A stretch of 64,000 nt of DNA from Ornithodoros turicata (GCF_037126465.1 NC_088204.1:69005807-69069806), one strand, 5' to 3'. Counted from the stretch's first letter, positions 54,201-63,172 are shown. A program made the numbers and translations. Notes: a model not told the origin generated them from the sequence alone.

Positions 54201-57200
54201 AGGGCCCACCTGGCAAGACGTCCAGCTGGGTTGTGGAGCCGCTGCAGCCATGAGAGTTCCTGGTGGTCAGTCTGGACGGTGAAAGTGCTGCCATCTAGGT
54301 AGAGATCAAACTTCCTGAGAGCGAAGATGATCGCCAAGCACTCCTTTTCCGTGACGGAATAGTTCCGCTCTGCCGGATTCAGCGTGCGACTTGCAAAAGC
54401 CACTGGACAGAGAATAGCGTCATGTTCCTGCAAGAGAACTGCGCCAACACCATAATCGCTAGCATCTCTTTGCACAACAAACGGTTTATTTAGGTCGGGC
54501 AAATATAGCCTGGCCGTATTAGCGATTGCATGAGATAGAGCTCGGAAGGATTGTTCCTGCTGTTCTCCCCAATGCCAGCGTGTGTCTTTGCGCAGCAACT
54601 GGTTAAGCGGCTGCGCTAACTGAGCACAATTAGGAATCAATTGCCGGTAAAAGCCAACCATACCTAGAAAACGCTGCAAGGCTTTTACGTTACCGGGAAC
54701 CGGAAGCTCCATGATTGCCTTTAGCTTGTCATCGCTAGGACTGATGGTGCCTCCGTCCACCACGAAGCCGAGAAGGCTGATCCTAGGCGATGCCAGCTGT
54801 ACCTTGCGGGGGTTAATGATTAGCCCCGCCTGTTTCATCCTTGCAAGGACGATTGACAGGTGTTCCAAGTGTTCCTGAAAATTTCTGGAAAACACTACGA
54901 CATCATCCATGTACGCCATCGCGAAATTGTACTTCGCATCTCCTAATACGGTGTCCATCAACCGCTTGAAACTGGCTGGTGAGTTAGACAGACCGAAAGG
55001 CATCCGTACGAACTCGAAGAGACCCCTATGACAGGTAAAGGCTGTCTTCGGGACATCCTCCGGGGCAACTTGGATCTGCAAGAACCCTCTGCTACAATCA
55101 AGCGTTGAAAAGACCGCAGCGTTGCCCAGGGAATACATGATTGATTCGATGGACGGGAAGGGATAGGAGTCCCTTACAGTTACTGCGTTAAGTCGACGAT
55201 AGTCGACGCATAACCTTGCCGTACCATCACGTTTCGGAGCCAGGACGACAGGAAACGCCCAAGGGCTCTGGGATCTCTGAACTGCACCGGTTTGGAGCAT
55301 TTCTTCTAGAGCAGCGTCTAGCAAAGCACGCTTATGTACGCTCAAAGGTCTTGGATTACAACGCCAGTGCCTAGCGTTACCCGCGTCTATGCTATGCTGT
55401 AACAGAGACGTCTTACCGGGTTTTTCCGTAAAGATACCGTCGTACTGCCGCAGTACTTGTTGAAGCTGACGGCGCTCCTCCTCAGGACCATGGAATGACC
55501 CCAAGACAGTCGGGAGTGCAGACGGTTCGGTGGAGACTGCTGCAGCTTGCTGTGCCGCGCAATCGTCCGCTGCCGTGGCGAAGGGCGAGCCGTGGTATAC
55601 GTATCCTCCATTGGGCAGGTCCAGCGCCAACTTGTGCCGGATGATGAAATCCCTGCCCAGGATGACGGGCACTCCCAGGCCCGGAAGGTGGACGAAGCGC
55701 TGCTTTCGCCGTCTCCCATCGAAATGGAGCCAGGGCACAACTGCAGATTGTGCTGGAATGACGTCATTGGAAGCAAGACGGAGGGTGACCTCAGTAGTCT
55801 GCAGAACTACTTGTCTTTGCAGGCAGTGCTCGTAAACACAGTCGCCGATGAGAGAGAGTGTAGCTCCCGTATCGATAAGGGCGATGTAATTTCTGCCCAA
55901 AATGCGAACTGCGACACTTGGTTCTCTGTCCTGAATGCCATTCCGAACAGAGAGAGCAAAAGGAGCTAATGCGTCTCCTTTGGTTGTCTTGCTGCTTGCA
56001 GAGCCAGCTTTTGCATGATCAAGGCCGCTGCTAGCGACCGTTCGTTCGCTCTCTCGGCAGATAGCCGACGTCGTTAAGCGAGCGTTCATGGACATCGGCT
56101 GCGGCCGTTTCCCGTTGGCATATTACGGGTATTCGGCCCTCGGTGCGGACAGTCCTGATTGAAATGTTCGGGGCTGCCGCAATTCCAACAACCGGCGGAC
56201 CTTTGCGGCTGCGGGCGCGGTAGACGCTGCCGTTCCCGCTGCCTGTCCGTAGTTTCGCCAGCTGTGTTCCCGGGTTGACCACGATAATTAGGCAGGACGG
56301 GTCTGTCATGGCTCGTTCCTGCGGGGATCGCCCTCTGTCTATGACGGAAGGGATCAATTGCTCGGCGGGATGGCTCCGCATAAGGATTGCGGTGGTGCTC
56401 ATCCTGTCCCACTGCAGGTAGGCGTTCGACCAAGGCTGCTCCCGCTGACCACGCACAGCGTGGTTCTAACGCCCATTCAGGCGGCGGCGGGGGCCGATAT
56501 TCGAGTTCGGCTAGGAGGTCGCCCTGTATGGTACGAGCCTCCTGCGCCAACGCTTCTAGACTATCAAAGCGATGGGCTCGAAGGTAGGGCCGGAAGCGGG
56601 GGTGCACTGACGGATAGCCCATGCTACTCGCTGCTGCTCTGTTGCAGTTGGTTCTGCTCTGCTGTACAGCTCTTGCAGGGCCCGTACGAATTCTGCCAAC
56701 GTCTCATCTGGATGCTGAGTACGTTTGTGCAGCTCCTCCAGGATACGATATTCGTAATCCGGGGGAAGGAATTCGTCCTGCAGTCCTGCAAGGACGTGAA
56801 CCTCGACTGCAGTCGGAGCCAGCGGGCGGCGTCTCCTACCAAAGCAACCTGCAGGATGCGTAGGATCAAGACCTCGTCTGAGATTCCCATACCAGCCTGA
56901 TAGGCGGTAAGGTCATCTAAGAAGTCTGCGACTGACTTTCTATCGGTATACCCTGAGAACGTAGGAACAGGGATTGTCATTCGGGCGGGCGCTTGTGCCT
57001 GCGGCGGCGAAACCAACCCGGCATCAAGGCGCCACGTCATCAACGAGCACAGCTCTGCCATACGTGACAGAAGCTCTGCCGTTGCTGTGGTGTCTGACTG
57101 TGGCACTGCAGGTACCGTAGTCGACGTACCTTGGGATGGAGGCACGGCAGGTGCCTTCACATCGTTGGCCGGTCCTCTCGGCTCCGTAGGCGCCGGGGCG

Positions 57201-58924
57201 ACGTGTACCGGCCGCTCCTCCGAGTGGGACCGTTGGGGTACCGGAGCTCTTGCTCCACTCCGGAGGTTGTACCCGCGAGGCGGTGTACGGTCCATCAGCT
57301 CCACGGGTGAGGCACTGGGCACAACTAGAATACTCAAACAAAACGAGCAGCAAAAATGCTGCCCCAACAAAGCGAGATACAAAGAACAAAAAATGAAAGA
57401 ACACGAAGTAATTGAAGTACCACAATCTGGCGGTATCACACTGAAACAAAACTTGACACACTAAAATGGAACGAAAAAAATAGAACGTGCCATGTCCTCC
57501 ACGTCATCGAACGAACGAGCTCGGGCCCCACGTCTTGGCGCCATTTGTGGGAGCCTATTCCCAGTCTCGGGGGCAAAGCCCGTTCATTCGACTCCCGTGG
57601 AAAGCGAGGCACAAATGCAACAGCAAGATATACTTAACAACCGCTGCTTTAATGACTCACATGTTAGTCTGTTCCTGCTCGCTTCCAGGTCCACCGTCTT
57701 AAGGTCCGTTACCGTGTGCTTCCAGGTCCACACTGCGTCAAAACCCTTCGTCGTCCTCCTTTTTACCACCTGTCTCTAACTTCCTCGTCGTCCTCCAACC
57801 TCCCCACTTCTTCGTCCTCTTTTTCCCCACAGAGTTCAATTTCGTGAGTATCCTGTCTTGTATGTCGCATCGCCGAAAACCCAGTGAGAGGAAGCGAAGG
57901 AACGAAAAACGAGATAACAGATATTACGAGACATTTTACAGCGACAGCTGTTATATCGTTTCTCGTTGATCACTTGCAACCTCGATGTCTCCGACGGGAT
58001 CGTGAACGGTGCCACCGCCATTCTAAAGCACACCGACTTTGACGAAGAGGGTTTACCTATGAGCGTGTGGCTTCACTTCGAAAAGACGCCACGGGGACAT
58101 ATACAGCTCGTCGCTGTCGCTCATTTAATGCCACTGTAACTTGCACAATATCTGCCAGTTCTTGTCTTGTTTTTTATTTCAGCGTAGCATTTTATGTAAT
58201 GTGCAATCGTTCGTAACGTCACATTCCCCCACGTAAACAACGAGATTTGGCCGAGGCAGACCAACAATTAGGGACGACACAGACAAGTAAGCCTCAAACG
58301 CCCAGAAATTAACGAAATGCAAACAACTCAGGGAAATGAGGTGCTGACGCCAGGAATCGAACCTGGGTCTTCTGATTTCCGGTCAGATATGCTAACCGCT
58401 ACACCACACCAGCATTGCTTACATTCCCCCATTTCCGTGCCGCTAATGTTTCGCTATACTACTGACGGCGCGTCGCTTTTATTATTTTTTTTCGCAGTCA
58501 ACAACGTTACTGTAAGTTTCAGGCGGTAACAACACATCAACAAGTGCGTAATCAGGCCAAGTTGGTGCTTTTTAAGATTTGACAACCCAGCGTGAGAGAG
58601 ATGGCTAGTGCTGCCTTTATTACAGATCGGAACTGTGAGTGAAATGTTATGGTCAAAGCAAACAGCACAGCATTGCGGAATGATCGACTGTTGAACATAT
58701 GCTGGAGTTGCAGCATATGGAAAAAACACACGTGAGACGGAGTTGCTTTTAAAAATTCCTTGATGTGTCATTTCTTCCTAGCGTGTGAACTGTGGGCCAC
58801 GAAGACCGCAGCGTCCACCATTAACGACGGGTCATCTTGTAAAGTGGAGTATTCGAAACGATGCACAAACATAAAAAATGAAGATACGCCGTACACGGAG
58901 ACCTGCGAGGATCCACCTTCTTGA
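48077..58924 (+). CDS. Tick lipocalin gene A, five exons, complete
   Basis: Secreted salivary lipocalin of the tick histamine-binding-protein type, expected to sequester host mediators at the bite site; the ligand is unknown. Exons 48077-48286, 49035-49192, 49260-49360, 49751-49855 and 58782-58924 total 717 nt, giving 238 residues plus stop, with all junction phases consistent (0, 2, 1, 1). Order: signal peptide (about residues 1-15), a Ser/Pro linker of about 40 residues, DVWE, first strand VFFLLKRTYQEPGG with Cys, TVYVTATAESA, FKLVYDDGNGCSLL, then CELWATK and three more Cys. All six Cys match gene B. Several N-glycosylation sequons are present (NQS, NHS, NQT, NYT). AATAAA lies at 59015. Intron 4 is 8.9 kb because of an antisense gypsy element, a MITE and a SINE. 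No frame disruption is seen, so it is probably functional. Confidence 0.88.
48118..48252 (+). repeat. Coding TCG/CCG microsatellite
   Basis: Imperfect trinucleotide array of TCG, CCG, TCT and TCA in frame with exon 1, giving a Ser-rich, Pro-punctuated linker. Likely length-variable between individuals. Confidence 0.85.
49035..49192 (+). CDS. Lipocalin A exon 2
   Basis: Acceptor CTCTTTCCAG, donor AATA|GTAAGT, 158 nt, phase 0 in and 2 out. It encodes the first barrel strand and the RTY motif. Confidence 0.88.
49260..49360 (+). CDS. Lipocalin A exon 3
   Basis: Acceptor CCGAATTGCAG, donor CCAC|GTAAGT, 101 nt, phase 2 in and 1 out. It encodes TNYTVYVTATAESAHDG and ends MGVSFFGYTNP. Confidence 0.85.
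49751..49855 (+). CDS. Lipocalin A exon 4
   Basis: Acceptor CAATATGCAG, donor TGGAG|GTAAGT, 105 nt, phase 1 in and out. It encodes FKLVYDDGNGCSLLQVIHD. Confidence 0.88.
50079..50853. mobile_element. TA-flanked MITE in lipocalin A intron 4
   Basis: TA at 50079-50080 and 50852-50853 brackets a 771-bp element. Its ends are GGGAGTTTTAGTTGGCCAC and the inverse of GGGAGTTTAGTTCCCAC. A TA duplication fits the mariner/Tc1 group. No transposase inside. Confidence 0.7.
50989..51873 (-). repeat. 3' LTR, interrupted by a MITE
   Basis: It starts TGTGGG and ends CCCCACA on the plus strand like the 57546-57831 copy. It is split at TTAA by a 597-bp insertion; without it the LTR is 288 bp. Confidence 0.92.
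51144..51744. mobile_element. TTAA-flanked MITE inside the 3' LTR
   Basis: TTAA at 51144-51147 and 51741-51744. The intact LTR has a single TTAA at the same place (GTCTTAAGG). The right end is the inverse of TTAAAGGGACTATGAAATTTC; the left end TTAAAGTTCGAAAGGAGAC matches it only loosely. GC-rich interior with no transposase. Apparent open frames here are not genes. Confidence 0.8.
51874..51888 (-). other. Polypurine tract of the gypsy element
   Basis: AAGAGGGGGGAAG on the minus strand immediately precedes the 3' LTR (TGTGGGG), as expected for the plus-strand primer. Confidence 0.85.
51944..52465 (-). CDS. Third ORF of the gypsy element, unknown function
   Basis: Downstream of pol, in the env position, a frame of 173 residues starts at MPPRTRQRGARDFHF. 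It is open upstream to 52597, where an alternative start (MVFLWCDFCFAVFSCNLLG) would add a hydrophobic leader. The product is Arg/Pro-rich and basic, with a cluster LLCPMCNVPEIHRATHR (C-x2-C-x5-H-x3-H) that could bind metal or nucleic acid. It has no clear transmembrane segment or fusion-peptide features, so it is not an evident envelope protein. It is in the same frame as pol, separated by three stops. TGTTTCGCAG near 52560 could serve as a splice acceptor for a subgenomic RNA. I do not recognise the family. Confidence 0.6.
   Translation of the reverse strand: MPPRTRQRGARDFHFTQGRPGSSGPPARYRSPSRPALRSVATWTVVAEDRPVGWVARSRWSSQSRPLRGEDPASVPTPFLGLALSDRHPRDPPIPLSEEEQRLLCPMCNVPEIHRATHRRGLLHRTRVDAARTAGDVSAALATLRRLRPELLREAPQRADPPEDIIIDMLEDF
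52640..56095 (-). CDS. Ty3/gypsy pol polyprotein (PR-RT-RNase H-IN)
   Basis: An uninterrupted 1151-residue frame. Protease DTG at about 75-77. RT: VDYRRLNAVT (about 298), FSTLDCSRGF (about 329), MPFGLSNSPASF, YMDD (395-398). RNase H: RDASDYGVGA (Asp 543), TEKECLAI, TDHQEL, ADALSR. Integrase: zinc ligands H772, H779, C809, C812; TDN (Asp 894); Glu 929 in the HPQANITERVNR block. The first catalytic Asp, normally in a DxxGP motif just before PRSPRGN, is missing (PWQIATFPRSPRGN), consistent with loss of about six codons. The C-terminus has GPF and basic residues. It overlaps the end of gag by a few bases in the -1 frame, as usual for gag-pol frameshifting. Confidence 0.93.
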   Translation of the reverse strand: MSMNARLTTSAICRESERTVASSGLDHAKAGSASSKTTKGDALAPFALSVRNGIQDREPSVAVRILGRNYIALIDTGATLSLIGDCVYEHCLQRQVVLQTTEVTLRLASNDVIPAQSAVVPWLHFDGRRRKQRFVHLPGLGVPVILGRDFIIRHKLALDLPNGGYVYHGSPFATAADDCAAQQAAAVSTEPSALPTVLGSFHGPEEERRQLQQVLRQYDGIFTEKPGKTSLLQHSIDAGNARHWRCNPRPLSVHKRALLDAALEEMLQTGAVQRSQSPWAFPVVLAPKRDGTARLCVDYRRLNAVTVRDSYPFPSIESIMYSLGNAAVFSTLDCSRGFLQIQVAPEDVPKTAFTCHRGLFEFVRMPFGLSNSPASFKRLMDTVLGDAKYNFAMAYMDDVVVFSRNFQEHLEHLSIVLARMKQAGLIINPRKVQLASPRISLLGFVVDGGTISPSDDKLKAIMELPVPGNVKALQRFLGMVGFYRQLIPNCAQLAQPLNQLLRKDTRWHWGEQQEQSFRALSHAIANTARLYLPDLNKPFVVQRDASDYGVGAVLLQEHDAILCPVAFASRTLNPAERNYSVTEKECLAIIFALRKFDLYLDGSTFTVQTDHQELSWLQRLHNPAGRLARWALKLQGYSFNVEYRRGSTNVVADALSRAPLPEGEEVGTEAPSQLLAAAQVARDGSSSWGTVVSREQLLDAQRADGLCQRVSQWLAEQVSADTGTSDGRHDSYLLGEDGILFRYIPQADDDDGTSPFRVVVPRKLRKSFIRYFHDSALAGHSSGRKTYETLCRVATWPGMRQDVTKYVRTCPICQRAKPRGGLPPGRLQPVQSNRPWQIATFPRSPRGNQYLFVVTDHFTKWVELFPLRTLTSQRVWERLLDTFCRFGFPAQLITDNATYFTSKVFSDSCAVLGIQNKKTSPYHPQANITERVNRNLKMMLVAFTSQHHCDWDLRLTELAFATPTTVNRSTGFTPASLNLGREAPFPVENALGLRDGSTQPPYSRYAEDLQSRLDVAARTARENLDVARLDQACQHNRGRRNLTYSVGDLVLRRTHPLSDASRGFAASLADRWDGPFEVSACSSGLTYRLRRCDTGEETGPVDISDLKAYHLRDPDGEETDHQPSPPQDLVQDSASGPAPSRYSLRPRRRRT
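56086..57295 (-). pseudogene. Ty3/gypsy gag, frameshifted
   Basis: It starts MDRTPPRGYNLRSGARAPV. The capsid part (IPVPTFSGYTDRKSVADFLD, then ILRILQVALVGDAARWLRLQ) runs to about 56785, where the frame must advance by one base to continue as LPPDYEYRILEELHKRT and LAEFVRALQELY. The C-terminal zinc knuckle CWNCGSPEHFNQDC lies at about 56190. The stop overlaps the pol start (CCATGA). A one-base insertion (or two-base deletion) is the simplest explanation; a programmed shift at this place would be unusual. Confidence 0.85.
57527..57545 (-). other. Primer-binding site, tRNA-Lys-like
   Basis: Directly after the 5' LTR the minus strand reads TGGCGCCAAGACGTGGGGC, matching the complement of a tRNA-Lys 3' end (TGGCGCCCAACGTGGGGC) with small differences, one base inside the LTR junction. 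Confidence 0.75.
57546..57831 (-). repeat. 5' LTR of the gypsy element
   Basis: 286 bp, bounded by TGTGGG and CCCCACA on the plus strand (TG...CA on either strand). Next to the primer-binding site, so it is the upstream LTR of the minus-strand element. Confidence 0.92.
58221..58431 (-). mobile_element. tRNA-derived SINE family 2 with 11-bp target duplication
   Basis: ACATTCCCCCA at 58221-58231 and 58421-58431 brackets 189 bp. On the minus strand a complete tRNA-like fold (58413-58342) is followed by a body CCTCATTTCCCTGAGTTG and on to TTGTTTACG. It lies in intron 4 of lipocalin A, 350 bp before exon 5. Confidence 0.85.
58342..58413 (-). tRNA. tRNA-like head of SINE 2 (not a free tRNA gene)
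   Basis: GCTGGTG pairs with CGTCAGC as acceptor stem (two wobbles). A box TGGTGTAGCGG, B box GGTTCGATTCC. The anticodon arm is TCTGA-CCGGAAA-TCAGA. Outside the loop it resembles tRNA-Glu. The loop would place GGA as anticodon with C instead of the near-universal U at position 33. Because it is the 5' head of a SINE with target duplications, it is annotated as tRNA-like rather than a working tRNA. Confidence 0.6.
58782..58924 (+). CDS. Lipocalin A exon 5
   Basis: Acceptor CATTTCTTCCTAG. G plus CG makes Ala, then CELWATKTAAS, SSCKVEYSKRC, NEDTPYTETCEDPPS and TGA. Gene B has NEDTPYVSTCQDPP at the same place. 143 nt completes the frame exactly. Confidence 0.88.
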
Positions 58925-59014
58925 AAGTAATTTTATGATTTGCCTGTGGACGACAGATGTCATTTAAAGGCTCCGAAGGACGACCCAGCACCCATTGCTG
59001 GGTTTAACGTTGAA

Positions 59015-59020
59015 AATAAA
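59015..59020 (+). terminator. Poly(A) signal of lipocalin A
   Basis: AATAAA 91 bp after the stop codon, the first good signal downstream. Confidence 0.65.
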
Positions 59021-59732
59021 TACATAAATCTTTGAGACAAAGCGATCTCCCTGACCGTGATTTCCTCACGCTAATCAGAGAAGAGAAGGACCTTGTGACA
59101 AAATTACGCAGGAGGTGTGAACGGTAAGGCACTTGTTCTTTTATCTCGATGTCTTCAAGCATGCTTCAGCAGCCCATCACGAATGAACGTGTCACGAGCT
59201 GAAAGGTTTTGTATTTCCGTCGAATTGCTCGTTACGAATTCAGATAAGGGTATTGTACTAAGAATTGGTATTCTATACGAGGCCTATTGAGCAGCACAGC
59301 TGATGTACTCCAGGTTCACTGTGTACGTTGTAGCGTGCTCAATGGCGAATCTAAATCATCTCTTAGGCGCATACCGTCTGTTACGGCAATTTGGCTTTGT
59401 CAGCAAAAAGCTATATAATATTGGACGAAAACTCTGTTAGCATTGAAACGGGCGTAAGCATGACAGTGGGTGCCGTGCATAGCTAGGCGCAGTAGGGTGT
59501 CAAAGCAGGGTGCTCATAGCTAGTATTCAGGCACCATGGTGCAGTCCCAGGCTAAAATATGAAGTGGTACCATTTCAAGGTGGTTTATTGGACAGGCCCC
59601 ACTTTGAATGTGGCACCCCTGGAAAGTGGAACCAGTTTAATGAAGGGTCCACTTGAAGTGGAACCAGTGGAATTGATCCTGTGGTCCCTTTTTCTAAATG
59701 GTCTTGAACCCGGCCACTTTGCAGCTAGGACC
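59021..59732. other. No gene seen
   Basis: 59560-59730 is rich in AGTGGAACCAGT/AAGTGG words like those of the hairpin at 38349. Confidence 0.35.
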
Positions 59733-60270
59733 ACTGAATGCATGGCCGAAAATAATGCGTAGAAATGCACATGCTGTTCAAGTAAATATCGCTTATTGTA
59801 CTAAAAGCATGCACTAAGTAGTAAATAATAATCAATACATCTCTATGTACGTACTGCGTTGTAGTGTTGGGGTTACTGGCTACTGTAACAAGCTACTTTT
59901 GACTTCACTCGCTGCTTTTGAGCTCCAGTAACCTCTTGAGGAACTCGTTCATTTTTAGATAACTTTGTCAGAGTAACTAGGAAGAAGTTCAAAGTTCCTT
60001 TTGTTCGACACGTGCCGGCGCTTCTGACACCATTGTTGTTACACGGCGAACGTTACAAATTCTGTTTTGACTGTACATTACGAGGCTCAGGTGTCGCTCA
60101 TCTTAGCAACGAGCAGAGTACTTATAATGACAGCGGGGATCGTGTAGTAGTGTCAAAACTTTGCACGGTCCTACCATGCATGACTACCATGCATTACTGA
60201 AAACAATGCGTAAAAATGCACACTTTGTTCAAGTAAAGATTGCCTATTGTACTAAAAGCGTACACTGAGC
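59733..60270. repeat. Direct repeats of about 85 bp, 445 bp apart
   Basis: AATAATGCGTAGAAATGCACA... TATTGTACTAAAAGC (59733-59815) is repeated as AACAATGCGTAAAAATGCACA... TATTGTACTAAAAGC (60178-60270). The stretch between contains TTACTGGCTACTGTAACAAG, typical of small repeats. Confidence 0.65.
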
Positions 60271-61627
60271 ACGTCTCCGTGGCCACTCACTGTGTCTACA
60301 GGCATATGCCTGTGTTGACAGTGCGCAGCACTCACGGACCACATCGTGGCGTTTTGTTGACCGCCTCACATCTAGTACCTTCTCAGAGAAGATGACACCT
60401 CTGTTTTCCATGCAGGTCACGACATGTATTCCCCTCTTCTTCACCATATATACGTTCGGAATCTTTTCTTATCATGTTTCTGTTCAAGTTCCTCTTAAGT
60501 TTCTAAAACGAAACATCTAATTAATAGTAATCAGGGCATCACGGTCAGCACTCATATCTGCTAACATCAGCACAAGCACTATTGTCTAGCAAGTACGCTA
60601 ACGTCATAAGAAAATGTTTTCGATATATTGTCTAACATGTGGCTGAAAGCGCAGTCTGCTCTGGTGTTGCACGCCAGGATCCCTGGTGCTCCACTGTTGC
60701 ACATTATGCTGACTCGTCCATTCGATCCCATAAGGTGCTTGGTTCCTCAACCCACTCACAAGGCTACAAGATGTTTTGCTTGGGAACTTACTAGACTCAC
60801 ACCTCAAAGGTTGTCTACTGCAAAGGAATCCCAGCTGTTACCGGGGGGAGGGGCAAGAGCCGTCTTGCTATTCAAAAAAAAAAATAAAACAGGAAAAGGG
60901 GAAACGAAAAGAAAAGGAAGGAAAAAGAAAAAAGGGGAATCGAAACAGAGGAAGGAAAGATAAAAGAAAAACGGGGAATCGAAAAAAGGAAGGGAAGAAA
61001 GAAAGAGAAGAATAAACACTAGCACAACGTTACATGCCGTTCACGAGTCCTGAGACTCGGAGAAAACCGAGGAGAGCAGGAGGCTGTTAATTGTTGGCAA
61101 TACAGTATATCGCCAGAAATAGAAACAGACAAGTGCGTGTAACAAAACTGTGCATATTATGGCAGATGACACCAGTAGGGGTGATTTCATCTGAATTCAG
61201 GCAAGCCCGTTCGTCGAGGTCCTTCCATTTTGTTACATATTTTTTGTGTGAAAGCCACATCTTTGTGATGACATTGGTAAAATTTCGGACTTCAAATCGG
61301 AGCGGATGCCGGGAAAACAATTGAAGCGAGCACCATGGTGCCTCATCGGCATTCCCAACAATCTGTGCCAAAACGTAAAGCACACTTCACCAAATTGGCC
61401 TGGGCATCAGGGGAAGCTTGAAGCACAGGCCCCATAGAAATACATGTATTAGGCAGACAATGTTGCCTATAAATCTGTTGGCGTAGGTAGGACGGCAAAG
61501 TTCTTCCGGATATCAAGTGAAGGGTTCATGGTGACTACCTTCACAAAATTTGATGGCGATAGCACCATTTGTCTTGGTTCCCCAATGACTATCGCTAACA
61601 CATTGATCTCTATGGGGAAAAGGTGAC
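60271..61627. other. No gene seen; purine-rich tract
   Basis: 60878-61018 is almost pure A/G on the plus strand (GAAAAG and GGAAGG words, two related halves). No domain in the short frames on either strand. Confidence 0.4.
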
Positions 61628-61948
61628 CGCTAGGGAACCGACAGTTTTGCGTCTACAGGAAATGGTCTGGACGGCAGGTACCTTAAGCCATGTAGTCCCA
61701 GAATCAGGGAGAACTCTTTCATAACGCGAGTAACGTGGGAGATATCGGCTGCAGAAGTAGCTCCCCTCACGTCCATTCGACAACGTCGTGCATTCAGGCA
61801 ACCGACAGTTCCGATGGTATGTGGAAATTGTTTGGACGACAGGTACATTAGGATATGTAGACTTGAAATCTTGGAGAACTTTTTTACAGCGCTTGTCACG
61901 GAGGAGATACATGCTATAGCAGTAGACCTCGCAACCTTGCTTTGACAA
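61610..61948 (-). CDS. Unidentified ORF of two tandem repeat units
   Basis: The minus strand is open for 112 residues across two 164-bp tandem units (AACCGACAGTT at 61636 and 61800). Both units give a similar peptide: YSMYLLRDKRCKKVLQDF with VPVVQTIS, and SRYLPRYSRYERVLPDS with VPAVQTIS. A second frame is open as well (61899-61630). There are six Cys, mostly in the first unit, and no signal peptide. The repeat keeps frame although 164 is not a multiple of three, because small indels compensate, which may hint at coding selection. No family recognised; it could be an exon pair or a non-coding repeat. Confidence 0.3.
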   Translation of the reverse strand: MSKQGCEVYCYSMYLLRDKRCKKVLQDFKSTYPNVPVVQTISTYHRNCRLPECTTLSNGREGSYFCSRYLPRYSRYERVLPDSGTTWLKVPAVQTISCRRKTVGSLAVTFSP

Positions 61949-63128
61949 CTGCGTACATGTGCGAAAGGACTGCAGGAATCTATGGAAGCTGCTTGCGTTA
62001 TTCTGACATAATATGGCCGAATGGTCAGTTAAAGTGGATCTTACCGTGGACTATTGTCCAAGAAAAGGCTGTTGTTGGTGGTCAACCATACGCTGCGGGC
62101 AATGCTGGATACACGGAATACACAAATAAATAGTTTTACGGGTACAACTGCATTTTTCGAGAGAGACATGCAGGGTGCGGATCGGTAGTTATTGATTACT
62201 TATCGGTTGGTTTCTGTTGCTCGCCCCTCAGGGTCAGTGACACCATGGCGTCCACGAGCATGCGAAAATATCTGCGTTACTTGAACAACTTCAAGCATGA
62301 ACAATGTGCTCCCGGTACCGCGACGATCACTGAGGCAGAGTGTCTAAGTTGACGGTGTTGAAAGTCTTCGGTGACTTATCGAGCGTAACAACAAGTGTAG
62401 CGAGTGTTTCGATGTCCAAACACGCCGTTGTACGTGATACTGTCAAGCTGAAACGAAGACAACGGGACAGTTGACAAGATAAAAATTTGAAGCTTGTAAC
62501 GTGTTAGCTAAGAAGTGTCTGCCACCTAAATCAGTACTGTGCATCAACTCCATTATTCGGTACATTTGACCTAATTAAACTGAGAGAAATCTACAAAGTG
62601 AGGACAATGTCTTTTATTACTTCAAGTAGAGCGCCCCAGATTTCGGTCACACCGTTTCACTAATAAGTATGCGCTTTTCGGAGGTTAGCCACAAAAATTT
62701 AAAGGAGCATGGAAGTGACCCCAAAAATATTTTTAGTTTTTCGCTACAACGTCTTCTACAACAAATAAAATGAGCTGCTGCGAAAGAACGATGAGCGCAT
62801 GTAACCCAGAGAGCACGCGCAAGACTCTGGGGTCGGATTCACAAACGTGATCGTAAGTTACGCTAAGATGCGCTAAGACGTCGTAGCATGCGACGCGCGT
62901 ACGACGGCGTCCTAAGCGCGATTCACAAAGCTATCGTAGTGGAGAGGGTACCCGCTTTAACGAGGAAGAGGAAGTTGCTCGCTTCCTGTCACGTGCACCT
63001 CGGAGAGAAACAGCCAAAGGGTGCGAGACTATGTTTTCACTATGGTAACGATGACGAAAATTTGTAATCGCACCAATAAGAGTCGTCCCATTAGAAGAAG
63101 ACGAAGTTGTTCGTCCCCAAATGTTTTG
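61949..63128. other. No gene seen
   Basis: 62829-62935 contains two GATTCACAAA motifs and CGTAGCATGCGACG-type inverted words, perhaps part of a small element. Otherwise AT-rich. Confidence 0.35.
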
Positions 63129-63172
63129 TTACTGCCACTGATCTCGATTGTAAAAGACTGGATCGCGGATAG
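63129..63172 (+). promoter_or_regulatory. TATA-like promoter module, copy 3
   Basis: CCACTGATCTCGATTGTAAA, then GACTGGATCGCGGATAGGG, then GGCCGCCATCTT (YY1-like) at about 63198. It is the third copy of the module seen at 5042 and 8433, here upstream of a THAP-like start codon at 63239. Confidence 0.45.

Larger units (their letters stand above)
50985..57835 (-). mobile_element. Complete Ty3/gypsy LTR retrotransposon, antisense in lipocalin A intron 4
   Basis: GAGT at 50985-50988 and 57832-57835 is the 4-bp target duplication. The minus-strand order is 5' LTR (57831-57546), tRNA-Lys-like primer site, gag (57295-56086), pol (56095-52640), a third ORF (to 51944), polypurine tract, 3' LTR (51873-50989). 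The LTRs differ at about eight positions and one 2-bp indel over 286 bp (about 3%, by eye). pol is open over 1151 codons, but gag has a frameshift, the integrase lacks a motif, and the 3' LTR carries a MITE, so this copy is probably immobile. Confidence 0.92.
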
